Source: an uncultured Phycisphaerales bacterium
GTDB lineage: Bacteria > Planctomycetota > Phycisphaerae > WQYP01
Direction of reading: 5' to 3'
DNA length: 64,000 nt
Assembly (NCBI GenBank): GCA_903845195.1
Contig: CAIMWO010000052.1
Span: forward strand, 62,001-126,000
Part shown: piece by piece, positions 19,882 to 29,400 of the stretch
Numbering within the stretch: the first letter of the stretch is position 1
Layout of the letters: each line of letters starts with the position of its first letter
The notes under the pieces: generated by a model
Database searches by the model: none
Told to the model about the DNA's origin: nothing
What the model saw: the letters and a program-made list of their open reading frames with translations, nothing else
Translations under genes and position numbers: made by a program

Positions 19882-20376
19882 TCACTCTTCGAGCACTTTG
19901 CTGATCTCCTTTGCGACAAGGTGAGCGAATGCCTGCGCTATGTTGGTCTCACGTTTCGAGAATCGAATATAGATCGGGACTTCGCCCGGAAAAGCGATAA
20001 AGTATTCAGGATGCAAGACCATGTATAAAAACTCGGCGAACCAAAGAATAAGCAGACCCAATGCCCCATATAACATGTCGAAATATCCTCCGAGGATTGT
20101 TGACATGTTCCATGAATAATAAGTCAGAATTGAAAACACACTGACGCCAAGCACGCCAGCCATTATATTGGAATTGATACGGAAAAAGGTCTTGGTTCTG
20201 GTGCCTAGTAACCGTAGGGGTACGCTGGTCCGTTCGCAAATACAACCGAAAAACAACCTATCATGTTCGATCCGATCTGGGAAAAGCCTCCAAGAATCAC
20301 CCCAGAGTATGAAACTGCTGCGAAAAGTAGCTATAATTTCCGCCATTGCCTCTCCCGGAGTTCTTTCAATTCCCAT
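19882..20376 (-). CDS. Hypothetical membrane protein
   Basis: 164 aa with two TM segments. Confidence 0.5.
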   Translation of the reverse strand: MGIERTPGEAMAEIIATFRSSFILWGDSWRLFPDRIEHDRLFFGCICERTSVPLRLLGTRTKTFFRINSNIMAGVLGVSVFSILTYYSWNMSTILGGYFDMLYGALGLLILWFAEFLYMVLHPEYFIAFPGEVPIYIRFSKRETNIAQAFAHLVAKEISKVLEE

Positions 20377-20440
20377 AAATTACGGTCCCTATTTGTAATC
20401 GCAAACGCCCACGCTGCGGGCGGTCACGAATCCTTTAGGG

Positions 20441-20510
20441 ACACCACGAGAAGTGAACCGAATTTACAGACGGTTTTCGTCGATTGACTCCTGTTCAGTG
20501 GGGTTGGGTC
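20441..20510. repeat. 70-bp duplicated block, copy 2 (start codon lost)
   Basis: ACACCACGAGAAGTGAACCG...GGTTGGGTC; CAT (ATG on minus) changed to CGT. Confidence 0.85.
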
Positions 20511-20520
20511 AGCTTCCTGC

Positions 20521-21732
20521 TCAAGTAAAAAAGATTAAGCAATGTGAGGTGAAAGACAACCCATCATGGCTTGGTTGCGGCGGGGCGAACTTCTTCAGTG
20601 CCTCTTTGGCGGCAGCAAAACCCTGATCCGCTGCCTTGCGATACCATTTGACAGCTTCATTCTGGTCTTTTTCCACGCCCGTGCCATTCTCGTAGTAGAC
20701 GCCAAGATTATATTGACCGATAGCATTGCCCTGCTCAGCCGCTTTGCGGACCCACTTGACCGCCTCACGCTTGTCCGGTTCCACGCCCTTGCCAGTCTCG
20801 TAGCAGAGGCCAAGATAGCACTGGGCTTTGGCATCTCCCTGCTCCGCTGCCTTGCGGACCCACCCGAACGCTTCATGCCCATCTTGATTCACCCCTTTGC
20901 CCTCGAAGTAGCAGAGTCCGAGATTGTATTCGGCAGCAGCAAACCCCTGTTCTGCCGCCATGCGATACCATTTGACGGCTTCATGTTGGTCTTGTTCCAC
21001 GCCATCGCCGTTGAAGAAGCAGATACCAAGACCACATTGGGCCTTGGCGTCTCCCTGCTCCGCTGCTTTGCGGAGCCACTTGACCGCCTCACGCCAATCT
21101 CGACCAACTCCTTTGCCATCGGCGTAGCAGAATCCTAGATCGCTTTGGGCGGCGGCTAGTCCCTGTTCCGCCGCCTTCCGAAACCATTTGACTGCCTCAT
21201 ACCAGTCTTGTTCCATCCCGCTGCCGCTATAGTAGCAGACGCCGAGATTGTATTGGGCAGCGGCCAAATCCTGCTCCGCTGCCTTGCGATACCATTTGAC
21301 CGCTTCGTGGTGGTCTTGTTCCACTCCCGTGCCGTTGGCGTAGGCGAGACCCAGATTGTATTGGGAGGCGGCTAGTCCCTGTTCCGCCGCCTTGCGATAC
21401 CATTTGACCGCTTCGTGCTGGTCTTTCTCTACGCCGCTGCCTCTTTCGTAACAAAAGCCCAGATTGTGTTGAGCCTTGTCATATCCCTGCTCCACAGCCT
21501 TGAGATACCATTTGACCGCTTCCCGCTGGTCTTGCACCACGCCGTTGCCGCTATAGTAGCAAACGCCGAGATTGAATTGGGAATGCGCATCCCCCTGCTC
21601 TGCCCTCTTGCGCAACAACTCGACCGCTGGTGCAGTAGCCGTACTCGTGGTCGTATCCCTTGAACACGCCACTTGGCACAGCAATCCGACGACGACAAGG
21701 CCAAGAATGTTGAGCAGATGCAGACCTCTCAT
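20521..21732 (-). CDS. Sel1-repeat secreted protein
   Basis: 403 aa; many AxxQYNLGxCYxxGxGVExDxxEAVKWYRKAAEQG repeats. Confidence 0.9.
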   Translation of the reverse strand: MRGLHLLNILGLVVVGLLCQVACSRDTTTSTATAPAVELLRKRAEQGDAHSQFNLGVCYYSGNGVVQDQREAVKWYLKAVEQGYDKAQHNLGFCYERGSGVEKDQHEAVKWYRKAAEQGLAASQYNLGLAYANGTGVEQDHHEAVKWYRKAAEQDLAAAQYNLGVCYYSGSGMEQDWYEAVKWFRKAAEQGLAAAQSDLGFCYADGKGVGRDWREAVKWLRKAAEQGDAKAQCGLGICFFNGDGVEQDQHEAVKWYRMAAEQGFAAAEYNLGLCYFEGKGVNQDGHEAFGWVRKAAEQGDAKAQCYLGLCYETGKGVEPDKREAVKWVRKAAEQGNAIGQYNLGVYYENGTGVEKDQNEAVKWYRKAADQGFAAAKEALKKFAPPQPSHDGLSFTSHCLIFFT

Positions 21733-21781
21733 GGTGTCTCCTTCCTTTCGGACGTGAGACGAGATTGTACGTTTGCTTCCC

Positions 21782-22120
21782 TCATGTCATCGCCTCGCCC
21801 GCTCTCGTTGGCTTGCCTCTCACCTTTACCCAATACTCCTCCCGCACGTCTTCATCTATTGGTACGGGGCGATACCCGTATAACCCGTCCTCCCCATTCT
21901 TCTTCGGTCCCGAAACCCAGAACAACTCCCCGGTTTCCTCATCGAAGTGATTGTACTTATATCCCCGTCCAGTCTTCATCAACTTCCGGCCTTTGTAGTA
22001 CAACGTTCGGCCAGTCTTCGAAAACGTCACCCGCCCAATCACTGCTGGCCCTTGGACCCCATGAGTGCCTGCTTTCTGCGCCGATTTGTTTTCGATGTAC
22101 ATGATCCGTGAAGCAGGCAT
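21782..22120 (-). CDS. Conserved hypothetical protein
   Basis: MYIENKS...IGRVTFSKTGRTLYYKGRKL...GYKYNHFDEETGELFWVSGPKKNGEDGLY...IDEDVREEYW; start within the 132-aa ORF. Confidence 0.6.
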   Translation of the reverse strand: MPASRIMYIENKSAQKAGTHGVQGPAVIGRVTFSKTGRTLYYKGRKLMKTGRGYKYNHFDEETGELFWVSGPKKNGEDGLYGYRPVPIDEDVREEYWVKVRGKPTRAGEAMT

Positions 22121-22245
22121 TGATACACCATCCAGTCGGGTCACCGGCCAAGTCATCCGGCACACTACCGACATTGCCATCGGCGTCCGCTCGATCAGAA
22201 TACCCCGCTCCTGTATTTACAGAAAGTGCGAACGGGCAGAGAAGA

Positions 22246-22758
22246 TCATCCCGGTGCCTTGGGCTGCGTGGCTGGATGATTCGGCGGGGCAGATCGGAGG
22301 ACATTCAACCGCCGCAGTTCTTCGGTGAGTTGCTGTAGCCGGGCCGGTGATTTCTCGATGAAGATTGCTTCCCCCTCCGAATCACCTTGCTGGAAAATCG
22401 GAAAGGACAGGTGTTGTTGCTCCATTGTGGTCAAGAATCGAGTGGTGGGGACTCGATCCAGCCGACTGTCTGCATACCAGATCACCCCTTGGAGCATGAG
22501 GACGCACGAGAGTACAACGAACAGCGCAGACAGGTAGGGGAATCGCCGCCACAAGAGCAGCCAGATCACGACAGCAAGGGCGGGAACCACCCAATGAATA
22601 ACACTAAGAATGGTTGGAAATTGGATATTCAAATTCCAGAGTGGTCGCAGACTCAAAGAAACGATATCCGCCCCCATACCCACCGAACCGATCAAGACCA
22701 CCACAGGCAGGACAAGAGTGAGGATGACGTTGGGTTTGCGGCGAGTATGAACGGTCAT
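22246..22758 (-). CDS. Hypothetical membrane protein
   Basis: 170 aa with three hydrophobic helices; C-terminal NHPATQPKAPG. Confidence 0.55.
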   Translation of the reverse strand: MTVHTRRKPNVILTLVLPVVVLIGSVGMGADIVSLSLRPLWNLNIQFPTILSVIHWVVPALAVVIWLLLWRRFPYLSALFVVLSCVLMLQGVIWYADSRLDRVPTTRFLTTMEQQHLSFPIFQQGDSEGEAIFIEKSPARLQQLTEELRRLNVLRSAPPNHPATQPKAPG

Positions 22759-22810
22759 GCGATGTTTCCAAGATCAGGCGGCAGTCTTTGCTGATACACA
22801 ATTCATAAGG

Positions 22811-23557
22811 TCAGTGGACGTTTAGGTCGGTCTCATTAAGGAACTTGTAGATGCCGTGATGAGTGCGAGCAAGCTCTTGGATTTCCTTTTGATAATCAGC
22901 GATGGGGGACATGCAGACGGTGTGGATGTGGACGACATGAGCGGTGTCCAGTTGCCGAACCAGATCGAGTAAACCATTGGTCTCGCTGTTCGTCAGGAAG
23001 ATGATCGTGTCGGGCTGCATGGCAAAGGCATTCCTAAAAGCATCTTTGACGGCGTTGGGAGAATCATCATCCCCTCCTTCCACTCTAATCTTGTCGATTC
23101 GAGTGGCGACCTTGCCGCAGACCTCTTTCGTGGCAGGCTGAAGATGACTCGGACCAAGGATGTTGGCAGCGGATTCAAACTCGTTGAAAAAGATGACCGC
23201 AAAAGATTGACCAGACTGGAGAGATTGAACTGAACGTTTGAGTTCAAGCTTGATGAAGTCGAAATCATCCAAAAGTGAGCCATTATTGTCGATGATGTAG
23301 ACAACCTTGCTGGCGGGTACTTGGAGGGTGAAAAGGGTGACTTTGGGGCCGGGTTCGTTCACGACGGACGTATTGGCGGGCCGGGCGTCAGAAGGGGACC
23401 TGTGCAGAGGATTGTTTGTACAGGATACGCCGATGATCACCGTGGTCAGCAGTAAGCACTTGGCGAAGGAATTCAACCATGACCGTTTCATGTTTTGGCT
23501 CCTATTGTGATTGCCGTCCCGCATTCGGGCAGCAGTCCTACTCCGGGGCGAATGCAA
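22811..23557 (-). CDS. VWA-like secreted protein
   Basis: VVYIIDNNGSLLDDFDFIKLELKRSVQSLQSGQSFAVIFFNE ... PDTIIFLTNSE resembles a von Willebrand factor A fold. Confidence 0.6.
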   Translation of the reverse strand: MHSPRSRTAARMRDGNHNRSQNMKRSWLNSFAKCLLLTTVIIGVSCTNNPLHRSPSDARPANTSVVNEPGPKVTLFTLQVPASKVVYIIDNNGSLLDDFDFIKLELKRSVQSLQSGQSFAVIFFNEFESAANILGPSHLQPATKEVCGKVATRIDKIRVEGGDDDSPNAVKDAFRNAFAMQPDTIIFLTNSETNGLLDLVRQLDTAHVVHIHTVCMSPIADYQKEIQELARTHHGIYKFLNETDLNVH

Positions 23558-23576
23558 GCTGGTTGCCGATCAAACC

Positions 23577-23939
23577 TCATGAGCCGTAGGTATTGAAGGT
23601 GAAAGTCATTCCTGTCAACGTCGAGAGAAACGTCACCACACAGGCAAGGCCCAGCGCCAGCCAGAATCTTCCTTTGCCGATATTGAACCAGTACCGGTGA
23701 AAAATAAACGTATTGAGACAAAGTGCCGTGACTGTCGGCAAATAGAACCCGAGGTCAAGATCGAAGACAATAGACGGATTAGGAATCATCCGGCCAAGAA
23801 TGCCGCTCGGATAGAACAGGAACAACGCCAAGACATGGGCGACAAAGATTGCCAGTGTGAAGATCAAGATGCGCCCGATCCTCAGCCGCAGGGACGTTTT
23901 CAACGATTTCTCGTTACGCAGGTTCAGCCAACGTCTCAT
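23577..23939 (-). CDS. Small TM protein at the end of the coupled array
   Basis: Start MRRWLNLRNEK at 23939, overlapping the upstream stop at 23936 (ATGA). Confidence 0.55.
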   Translation of the reverse strand: MRRWLNLRNEKSLKTSLRLRIGRILIFTLAIFVAHVLALFLFYPSGILGRMIPNPSIVFDLDLGFYLPTVTALCLNTFIFHRYWFNIGKGRFWLALGLACVVTFLSTLTGMTFTFNTYGS

Positions 23940-24472
23940 TCCTGTCTCCCCGTTCTGCTCAAGGTCGGTGTGCCACATTCAGGGCAACGGTCTTTGCTGG
24001 CACGTAGGTCGTAGCCGCAGTTCACGCAAAGTCCGGCCTGCTGGCGATATTGACGCCGAACTCGCCGCCAATGGTACGTTCCCCACAATGTGAGGACGGC
24101 GGACAACACTGCTACGAACCAGAAGGGGACGAAGAGAGCGTAATGGTAATCCCCCCATCGCTCGCCAGTCACAAGCGAAAAACCAAACACATTCCAAAAG
24201 TAGACATTCGTTCCCGGCACTCGTTCAAACTTCACTGCGGGCTTGTCAACCCAGTAGTGAAACTCGAACGGCGTTGTCAGTTCAACACCAGAAAGGGGGA
24301 CGTTGTGTTCCAGTCGCAATTGGCCACAGGAAGTCCAAAGAAATGTGCTTCCACGTGAGTTCCCATACTCGAATAACTCGTTCTGCCAATAGCTCCGCAC
24401 CCAGAGAGCCAGTGCCGCCACGAATAGCAGCAGTGAAAAGATGGCGAGGATGTTAAGGAACCAGCGTTTCAA
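23936..24472 (-). CDS. TM plus GYDLRAS zinc-ribbon protein (array member)
   Basis: Probable TTG start (LKRWFLNILAIFSLLL) overlapping the upstream TGA (TTGA); C-terminal CVNCGYDLRASKDRCPECGTP. Confidence 0.6.
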   Translation of the reverse strand: MKRWFLNILAIFSLLLFVAALALWVRSYWQNELFEYGNSRGSTFLWTSCGQLRLEHNVPLSGVELTTPFEFHYWVDKPAVKFERVPGTNVYFWNVFGFSLVTGERWGDYHYALFVPFWFVAVLSAVLTLWGTYHWRRVRRQYRQQAGLCVNCGYDLRASKDRCPECGTPTLSRTGRQE

Positions 24473-25065
24473 GTGATCCGTTCCTTTACAAAGCCTGTTG
24501 GGATCGGAGTGCCGCACTCGGGGCAGCGGTCACCGGGCAGGTGAGCACGCAGATCGTAGCCACAACTTTGGCAACACCCGCTTCTGCGTCGTCGGTGCTG
24601 TCGCCACAGGCGCAATGCCCGGCGCAGCAGCCAGATTGCAGTTAGGCCCGTGGCCAGCGTGAGGAACCAATACGGGAAGCGGATGTCGTTGATCGTGCCT
24701 ATCTGCCTCGTGCCTGATACTGATACAGCCCCGGTGTATGTAGGAGCATCCCGCTCCACATGGAATCCACCCCATGCCCAACCATTAAAACCCCAATCAT
24801 CGAGTTCCCCCCACCCGGGCATACGATGCCATTGCACTACCCCTTCATAGGGGGCGGGAAATCTGGGGTTTTCTTTCTTGGAGTCATAGACGATGCAGTC
24901 GAAGCCGATGCGGCCTGTGCCCGAAGCCACTACGAATTCCCGTCTGATTGAGTTGCTCACGATGAAATAGTCGTAGGCACAGTAACTCTCGATCCACAGC
25001 CCCACGGTCGCCACAGAGAGCAGCAGCGACAGTCCAGTAACTATGTTGAGCAGCCAGCGTCTCAT
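24469..25065 (-). CDS. TM plus GYDLRA zinc-ribbon protein (array member)
   Basis: Start MRRWLLNIVTGLSLLLSVATVGLW; C-terminal CQSCGYDLRAHLPGDRCPECGTPIP; ATGA overlap upstream. Confidence 0.65.
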   Translation of the reverse strand: MRRWLLNIVTGLSLLLSVATVGLWIESYCAYDYFIVSNSIRREFVVASGTGRIGFDCIVYDSKKENPRFPAPYEGVVQWHRMPGWGELDDWGFNGWAWGGFHVERDAPTYTGAVSVSGTRQIGTINDIRFPYWFLTLATGLTAIWLLRRALRLWRQHRRRRSGCCQSCGYDLRAHLPGDRCPECGTPIPTGFVKERIT

Positions 25066-25610
25066 GCCTTGGCCTCGCTCGGGGCCGGGATTGGTGTGCC
25101 ACATTCTGGGCAACGGTCTATGCTGGCCCGCAGGTCGTAGCCGCACTGGCGACAGCAAAGGTGGCCGCTGGGTACGTGGCGGCGGCGAACGAAAGCGATG
25201 CACCACCATGCAGGAAGGATGGCGAAGACGAGAACCAGAAACCAGTGAGGAACAAAAAACGCCCATGAACGCACTGGGCCAAAATAGCGGTCCACGTAAA
25301 AGAGAAATCCCCAGCGGTTCCAGTACACCGTCTCGTATGAAACCGGTTGCTGGTAAACAGCGCTCTCGTTATAGCGAGGCCAATGCGTGTAGTTCCACCC
25401 GTTCCCACCCGGTGTAGCGTCTTTGTCTATGTCAGCAAATAACTGTAGCCGTCCCGGCTCGGTGATAATCCCGATGCGGTCAATGTATCTACCGATCTGG
25501 CCGTACCAGAGGAAATCGTGGTCAAAGTGAGAGTCCACCCACTGGACGATGGTGGCTATGCAAAACAGCATCGACGCTCCGGCAAAGATGTGGAACAGCC
25601 ATCGTCTCAT
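25062..25610 (-). CDS. TM plus GYDLRAS zinc-ribbon protein (array member)
   Basis: Start MRRWLFHIFAGASMLFCIATIVQW; C-terminal CRQCGYDLRASIDRCPECGTPIP; ATGA overlap upstream. Confidence 0.65.
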   Translation of the reverse strand: MRRWLFHIFAGASMLFCIATIVQWVDSHFDHDFLWYGQIGRYIDRIGIITEPGRLQLFADIDKDATPGGNGWNYTHWPRYNESAVYQQPVSYETVYWNRWGFLFYVDRYFGPVRSWAFFVPHWFLVLVFAILPAWWCIAFVRRRHVPSGHLCCRQCGYDLRASIDRCPECGTPIPAPSEAKA

Positions 25611-26176
25611 GCCTTGGCCTCGGCCTTGGTGGCAATCGGCGTCCCGCATTCAGGACAGCGTTCTTTGCTGGCCCGCAAATCGTAGCCACATTTCAGGCAG
25701 TGCCCTACCTTTGCCCCATGCCGCCTTCGCCACGCCCGCCAAGCCCACAGAACCGGCAGAACCAAGAACATCAGAGCGGAAATCCAATGCGGCAGAGCGA
25801 AGAAAGCAATTCGACAGACCACCCGACCGTCCTTTACGGCTTCGCTGTAATCCGCAACATTGCCCCATGTCCAGTCACGACTCTCTCTTGAATTCGCCCA
25901 GCCATTGAACACATAGCCGATCCGACCATCTCGGATGTGGCTAAAAAACCATTCCCTTGGCCCTACCGGTCGTGTGCTGCCCACACCGAGCCAGCGTGTG
26001 AAGGCGTACATCTGAAACTCGACACTTCCTTTCGAGGAATGCAGGCACAGGCAACATGTTCCTTCCTTGCCGACCCCGAAACTCTCGGTCGTCCCACTCC
26101 GTACCCACAGCACCACGGTCGCCACGCAGAGCAGCAGTGAGAAGGCGGCGAGAATGTTGAACAGGCGGCGTTTCAT
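25607..26176 (-). CDS. TM plus GYDLRAS zinc-ribbon protein (array member)
   Basis: Start MKRRLFNILAAFSLLLCVATVVLWVRS; C-terminal CLKCGYDLRASKERCPECGTPI; ATGA overlap upstream. Confidence 0.65.
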   Translation of the reverse strand: MKRRLFNILAAFSLLLCVATVVLWVRSGTTESFGVGKEGTCCLCLHSSKGSVEFQMYAFTRWLGVGSTRPVGPREWFFSHIRDGRIGYVFNGWANSRESRDWTWGNVADYSEAVKDGRVVCRIAFFALPHWISALMFLVLPVLWAWRAWRRRHGAKVGHCLKCGYDLRASKERCPECGTPIATKAEAKA

Positions 26177-26688
26177 CCCTTTCCTTCGTTCATCAGCGGG
26201 ATTGCCATGCCGCATTCGGGGCAACGGCCTTTGCTAGCCCGCAGATCGTAGCCGCAGGTGGGACAGATGTGGAGAAAGTGGCTTCGTAGAATAGACCGGT
26301 AGGCTCTAAGCCAGAGGAGGGGAAGCAGGAGGAAGATGAGGGCGAGCGACCAGTAGGGAATTTCGAGGGCATTTCCGGTGCTTGCGGCGTTGTTGATTGC
26401 AATTAATCGAGAAGTATAGAAGTTGCCCCATAGGAAGATGGGGCAATTCTCACTGTAGGAGAAACCGGCGAATATCCACGTACTGGCGGGAGGACTCGGG
26501 GCAAGGCTTGGGGGCGTAGTGACCCAGCAGAAAGTGATTCCGCCCATGGAGGAGGTGACGGATTTGTAGGGACGAGTGGGAATGCGGATGTGAATCATAC
26601 CGACGTAACTGATGAGCCAGAGGAGGATGGCGAATTCGAGCAGGAGTGTGGACAGGGTGGCGAGGATGTTGAAGAGCCAGTGTTTCAT
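26173..26688 (-). CDS. TM plus GYDLRAS zinc-ribbon protein (array member)
   Basis: Start MKHWLFNILATLSTLLLEFAILLWL; C-terminal CPTCGYDLRASKGRCPECGMAIP. Confidence 0.65.
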   Translation of the reverse strand: MKHWLFNILATLSTLLLEFAILLWLISYVGMIHIRIPTRPYKSVTSSMGGITFCWVTTPPSLAPSPPASTWIFAGFSYSENCPIFLWGNFYTSRLIAINNAASTGNALEIPYWSLALIFLLLPLLWLRAYRSILRSHFLHICPTCGYDLRASKGRCPECGMAIPLMNEGKG

Positions 26689-26762
26689 CGAATTGTTTCC
26701 TTCACCACGCCTGCGGGGAAAGATGTCCTGCATTTCGGACAACGGCCTTCGCTGCCCGCAGG

Positions 26763-27281
26763 TCAGAGCCATTCTGGGGGAATGCCCACGAGGTTGCAGA
26801 GTGCGAGGACTTCCGGCGATAGCTTGGTGCGGTCGTAGGTGCGTGTGATCCATTTCCCGCCGTCGTCCCAACTCACCAAGAAGGCATCTGCGTCTCGTGC
26901 GAAAGTTTGGCTGACCGGAAGGCGACCAAGGGCGGCATCTAGCGATGATCGCTGAGCTTCGGGCATAGGACCATCGTGGCCGTGCAAACCACTGACCCCC
27001 ATCCTCACGTTCTTGAAAAGTGTGACATGTCCTCGGATTCCATCATGGTAAATACTGCAATTCGTCATCAAGTGTATTTGTCCACCGCTGAAAAAGGAAA
27101 CCAGCACGACCGTGTTAGAAGTGCGGACGTTGCCGTCAATGCGTTCATGCGGCAGGCGCATTTCGGCGAGAGTGAACGTGCCGGGCCATGGCGGAGCGGG
27201 CTGGTGGAAGAAGCGTATTGCTGCCGCCAGACAAATAAGCAGCGAAATGGCGGCGAGGATGTTGAACTGGTAGCGTTTCAT
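26763..27281 (-). CDS. Small TM protein related to the array, without a zinc ribbon
   Basis: Start MKRYQFNILAAISLLICLAAAIRFF; N-terminus like array members. Confidence 0.55.
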   Translation of the reverse strand: MKRYQFNILAAISLLICLAAAIRFFHQPAPPWPGTFTLAEMRLPHERIDGNVRTSNTVVLVSFFSGGQIHLMTNCSIYHDGIRGHVTLFKNVRMGVSGLHGHDGPMPEAQRSSLDAALGRLPVSQTFARDADAFLVSWDDGGKWITRTYDRTKLSPEVLALCNLVGIPPEWL

Positions 27282-27341
27282 CGGCTGCTCATTGTACCGA
27301 AAGTTGATCATTCACGGCGATGATCTACCGATGGGCTACAA

Positions 27342-28124
27342 TCACCCCGTGGGATGAAGGATGTGCATCTTCGTGATCCTTTGGTTCCAACGATGAACTG
27401 CCATGAGGATTGTGACAAACAAGATCACGTAGATTACCCATCCCAGAAACAAGTCCACCCCGAATTCGCTTTCGAGCGCCGTAATGACCAACAAAAATGG
27501 AGCACCCAGCGGTGCGACGGCACAAATGATCCAGAAGATCGGCGTGTACCCTGCCGGAGTAGGAAGCAGAAGAATCACGCCAAAGAGGCCGTAGCTCGCC
27601 ATTACATAAGCCAAAAGGAAACTCTTCCAGTTGGGCCATTGCCGAATCCGAAGGCGGTAAGCCCTGTACAGAGGAAGTAGGGCCAAGGCCAGTGGGGGCA
27701 AGAACGCCGGAATGGTATGCTCTCTGTAAACACCCAGCGGGATGGGCCAACCGTGCGGGCCCCAGCGTTCGACTCCATGGATACGTGGAGCCGTGAGTGA
27801 AGACCCCATTTCCCAATGAGTCGAATCCCATGCTCTTCCATGCATGGTCCAATCGAATGTTGGATGGGCCGCAAGATAGGTATTGGATGGAATTTCGAGG
27901 GCCTCCACGATCCGTGTGGTTGCACGATGCGCCGTTCCGACATTCCCTCCGGTCCAGAAGAACCAGCGTTCGACTTCGGTGACGCTGGAGCCATGGACGG
28001 TCCAGTGCTGAGAACAGAAGTAAATCCCATCCCTACTTCCCACCCACCCGACGCACGCAGCTAAGCACAGAACCAACGAAAGTGCTGTTACCGTGTTGAG
28101 TAGGATGTTGCGGTATTTCTGCAT
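27342..28124 (-). CDS. Membrane protein related to the array at its N-terminus
   Basis: Start MQKYRNILLNTVTALSLVLCLAACVGWVGSR, re-assigned within the 330-aa ORF. Confidence 0.55.
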   Translation of the reverse strand: MQKYRNILLNTVTALSLVLCLAACVGWVGSRDGIYFCSQHWTVHGSSVTEVERWFFWTGGNVGTAHRATTRIVEALEIPSNTYLAAHPTFDWTMHGRAWDSTHWEMGSSLTAPRIHGVERWGPHGWPIPLGVYREHTIPAFLPPLALALLPLYRAYRLRIRQWPNWKSFLLAYVMASYGLFGVILLLPTPAGYTPIFWIICAVAPLGAPFLLVITALESEFGVDLFLGWVIYVILFVTILMAVHRWNQRITKMHILHPTG

Positions 28125-28377
28125 CGTTGGTGCCCCAAATGAGGTCGATGTGACTATCGTAACTGTCGGCTGTTTCATGCTCAATGCTACGCTGATTACG
28201 GAACGAATCTCACAGTTCCAATATCTGAGTCGCCACCGAACCGCTCGGTGTTTAGGGGCAAAGGATGTCCAAGAATATGGGTTCCCTGCGGCAACGAAAA
28301 TGGGGGATGGGTATGGGGGGTGCAGATGAAGCATTCTTTTTTTGTACGGAGACTGGAGACGGGCGATGGTCGTCTCG

Positions 28378-28989
28378 TCATTTCGGCGAAGGTGTGAACC
28401 TTCTATGCAACTCGATCAGAGAACCATAGTCGCCACCGTCAGCAGAGCGAATTGCCGCAAGGTATTCTTGACGAATTGTGCTTTCATTTCCCAGTGTATC
28501 TTCAGGCCAATCAGTCGGGGGATGATCATGAAGTATCAACCAGATGTTTGCCAACATTCTCGACCACCGACCATTCCCATTCAGGAAGGGATGGATTGCT
28601 ACGGCTCGGTGGTGCAACATCGCAGCCTGCTCGATCATTGGCCTCTCGCTCTTCTCCCAGAACTCAAGATCGCCCAGCAAGCCGTAAAGCTGCGATTCGA
28701 TTTGGTTGGGGGGAACACCAAGATTCAGATCACGGAGCCGTCTCTCTCCAGCCCAGACCCACACTCGGCCAAACATTTCTCCGTGTAGCGATTTGAGCCA
28801 GTGAAGATCAAAGGCGGCTTGCCGCCGAGTGGGCTTGGCGGACATGTACTTGATGACGACAAGCCGAATGTTTTCGGCTTCTACCGCATTTAGGGCAGTA
28901 CGGGTCTTGACGCTCCTGATCTTCAGACCAGAGATGTCATCGAGCGGTGTCTCGCCACTGATCGGCTTCCAGTCTGTCATTGCAATCAC
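28378..28989 (-). CDS. Fic-domain protein (mobile mystery protein B-like)
   Basis: HPFLNGNGRWSR matches the Fic motif HPFx[D/N]GNGRxxR; overlaps the XRE gene stop (ATGA). Confidence 0.85.
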   Translation of the reverse strand: MIAMTDWKPISGETPLDDISGLKIRSVKTRTALNAVEAENIRLVVIKYMSAKPTRRQAAFDLHWLKSLHGEMFGRVWVWAGERRLRDLNLGVPPNQIESQLYGLLGDLEFWEKSERPMIEQAAMLHHRAVAIHPFLNGNGRWSRMLANIWLILHDHPPTDWPEDTLGNESTIRQEYLAAIRSADGGDYGSLIELHRRFTPSPK

Positions 28990-29372
28990 TCAGCCCAGAG
29001 TTTTCGTGCTGGTCCCGCAAGAAGCTCGTGAACGGATCGACGCATCATCTGTTTGTACTTGGCGTGATTGACGGCCTGTGCTTCTAGTGCCGCCGTCCCT
29101 TGCACCATTTTCATCAGTCGCTGAGCTTTCTGCCTCCCTTGCTGTTCACGGAGGTCTTCGGGATCAGTGGTGGAGCGGAGTTCGAGCGTCATGCCCAATA
29201 CAGCAGCGAGGGATTGAATATCGGCGTAACTAGCTTTTTGGTGTTTGCCGGAGAGGATGCGCTGTGTGGTGCGAAATGCAACGCCGCTCTTCTGGGCCAG
29301 CGTGATCGCTGGCATACTCAGTTCCCGACGACGTAGGTCAAGTTCTGCGAATATGTTGTTCTGATTCTTCAT
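28986..29372 (-). CDS. XRE-family HTH regulator paired with Fic
   Basis: 128 aa; SMPAITLAQKSGVAFRTTQRILSGKHQKASYADIQSLAAVLG looks like an XRE HTH. Confidence 0.8.
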   Translation of the reverse strand: MKNQNNIFAELDLRRRELSMPAITLAQKSGVAFRTTQRILSGKHQKASYADIQSLAAVLGMTLELRSTTDPEDLREQQGRQKAQRLMKMVQGTAALEAQAVNHAKYKQMMRRSVHELLAGPARKLWAE

Positions 29373-29400
29373 CTGCGACTCCTCTGCAATGACAAATCAT

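Noticed and set aside
20521-21732. DNA-level tandem repeats in the Sel1 gene as a separate repeat element
   Set aside because: Explained by the 36-aa Sel1 protein repeats.
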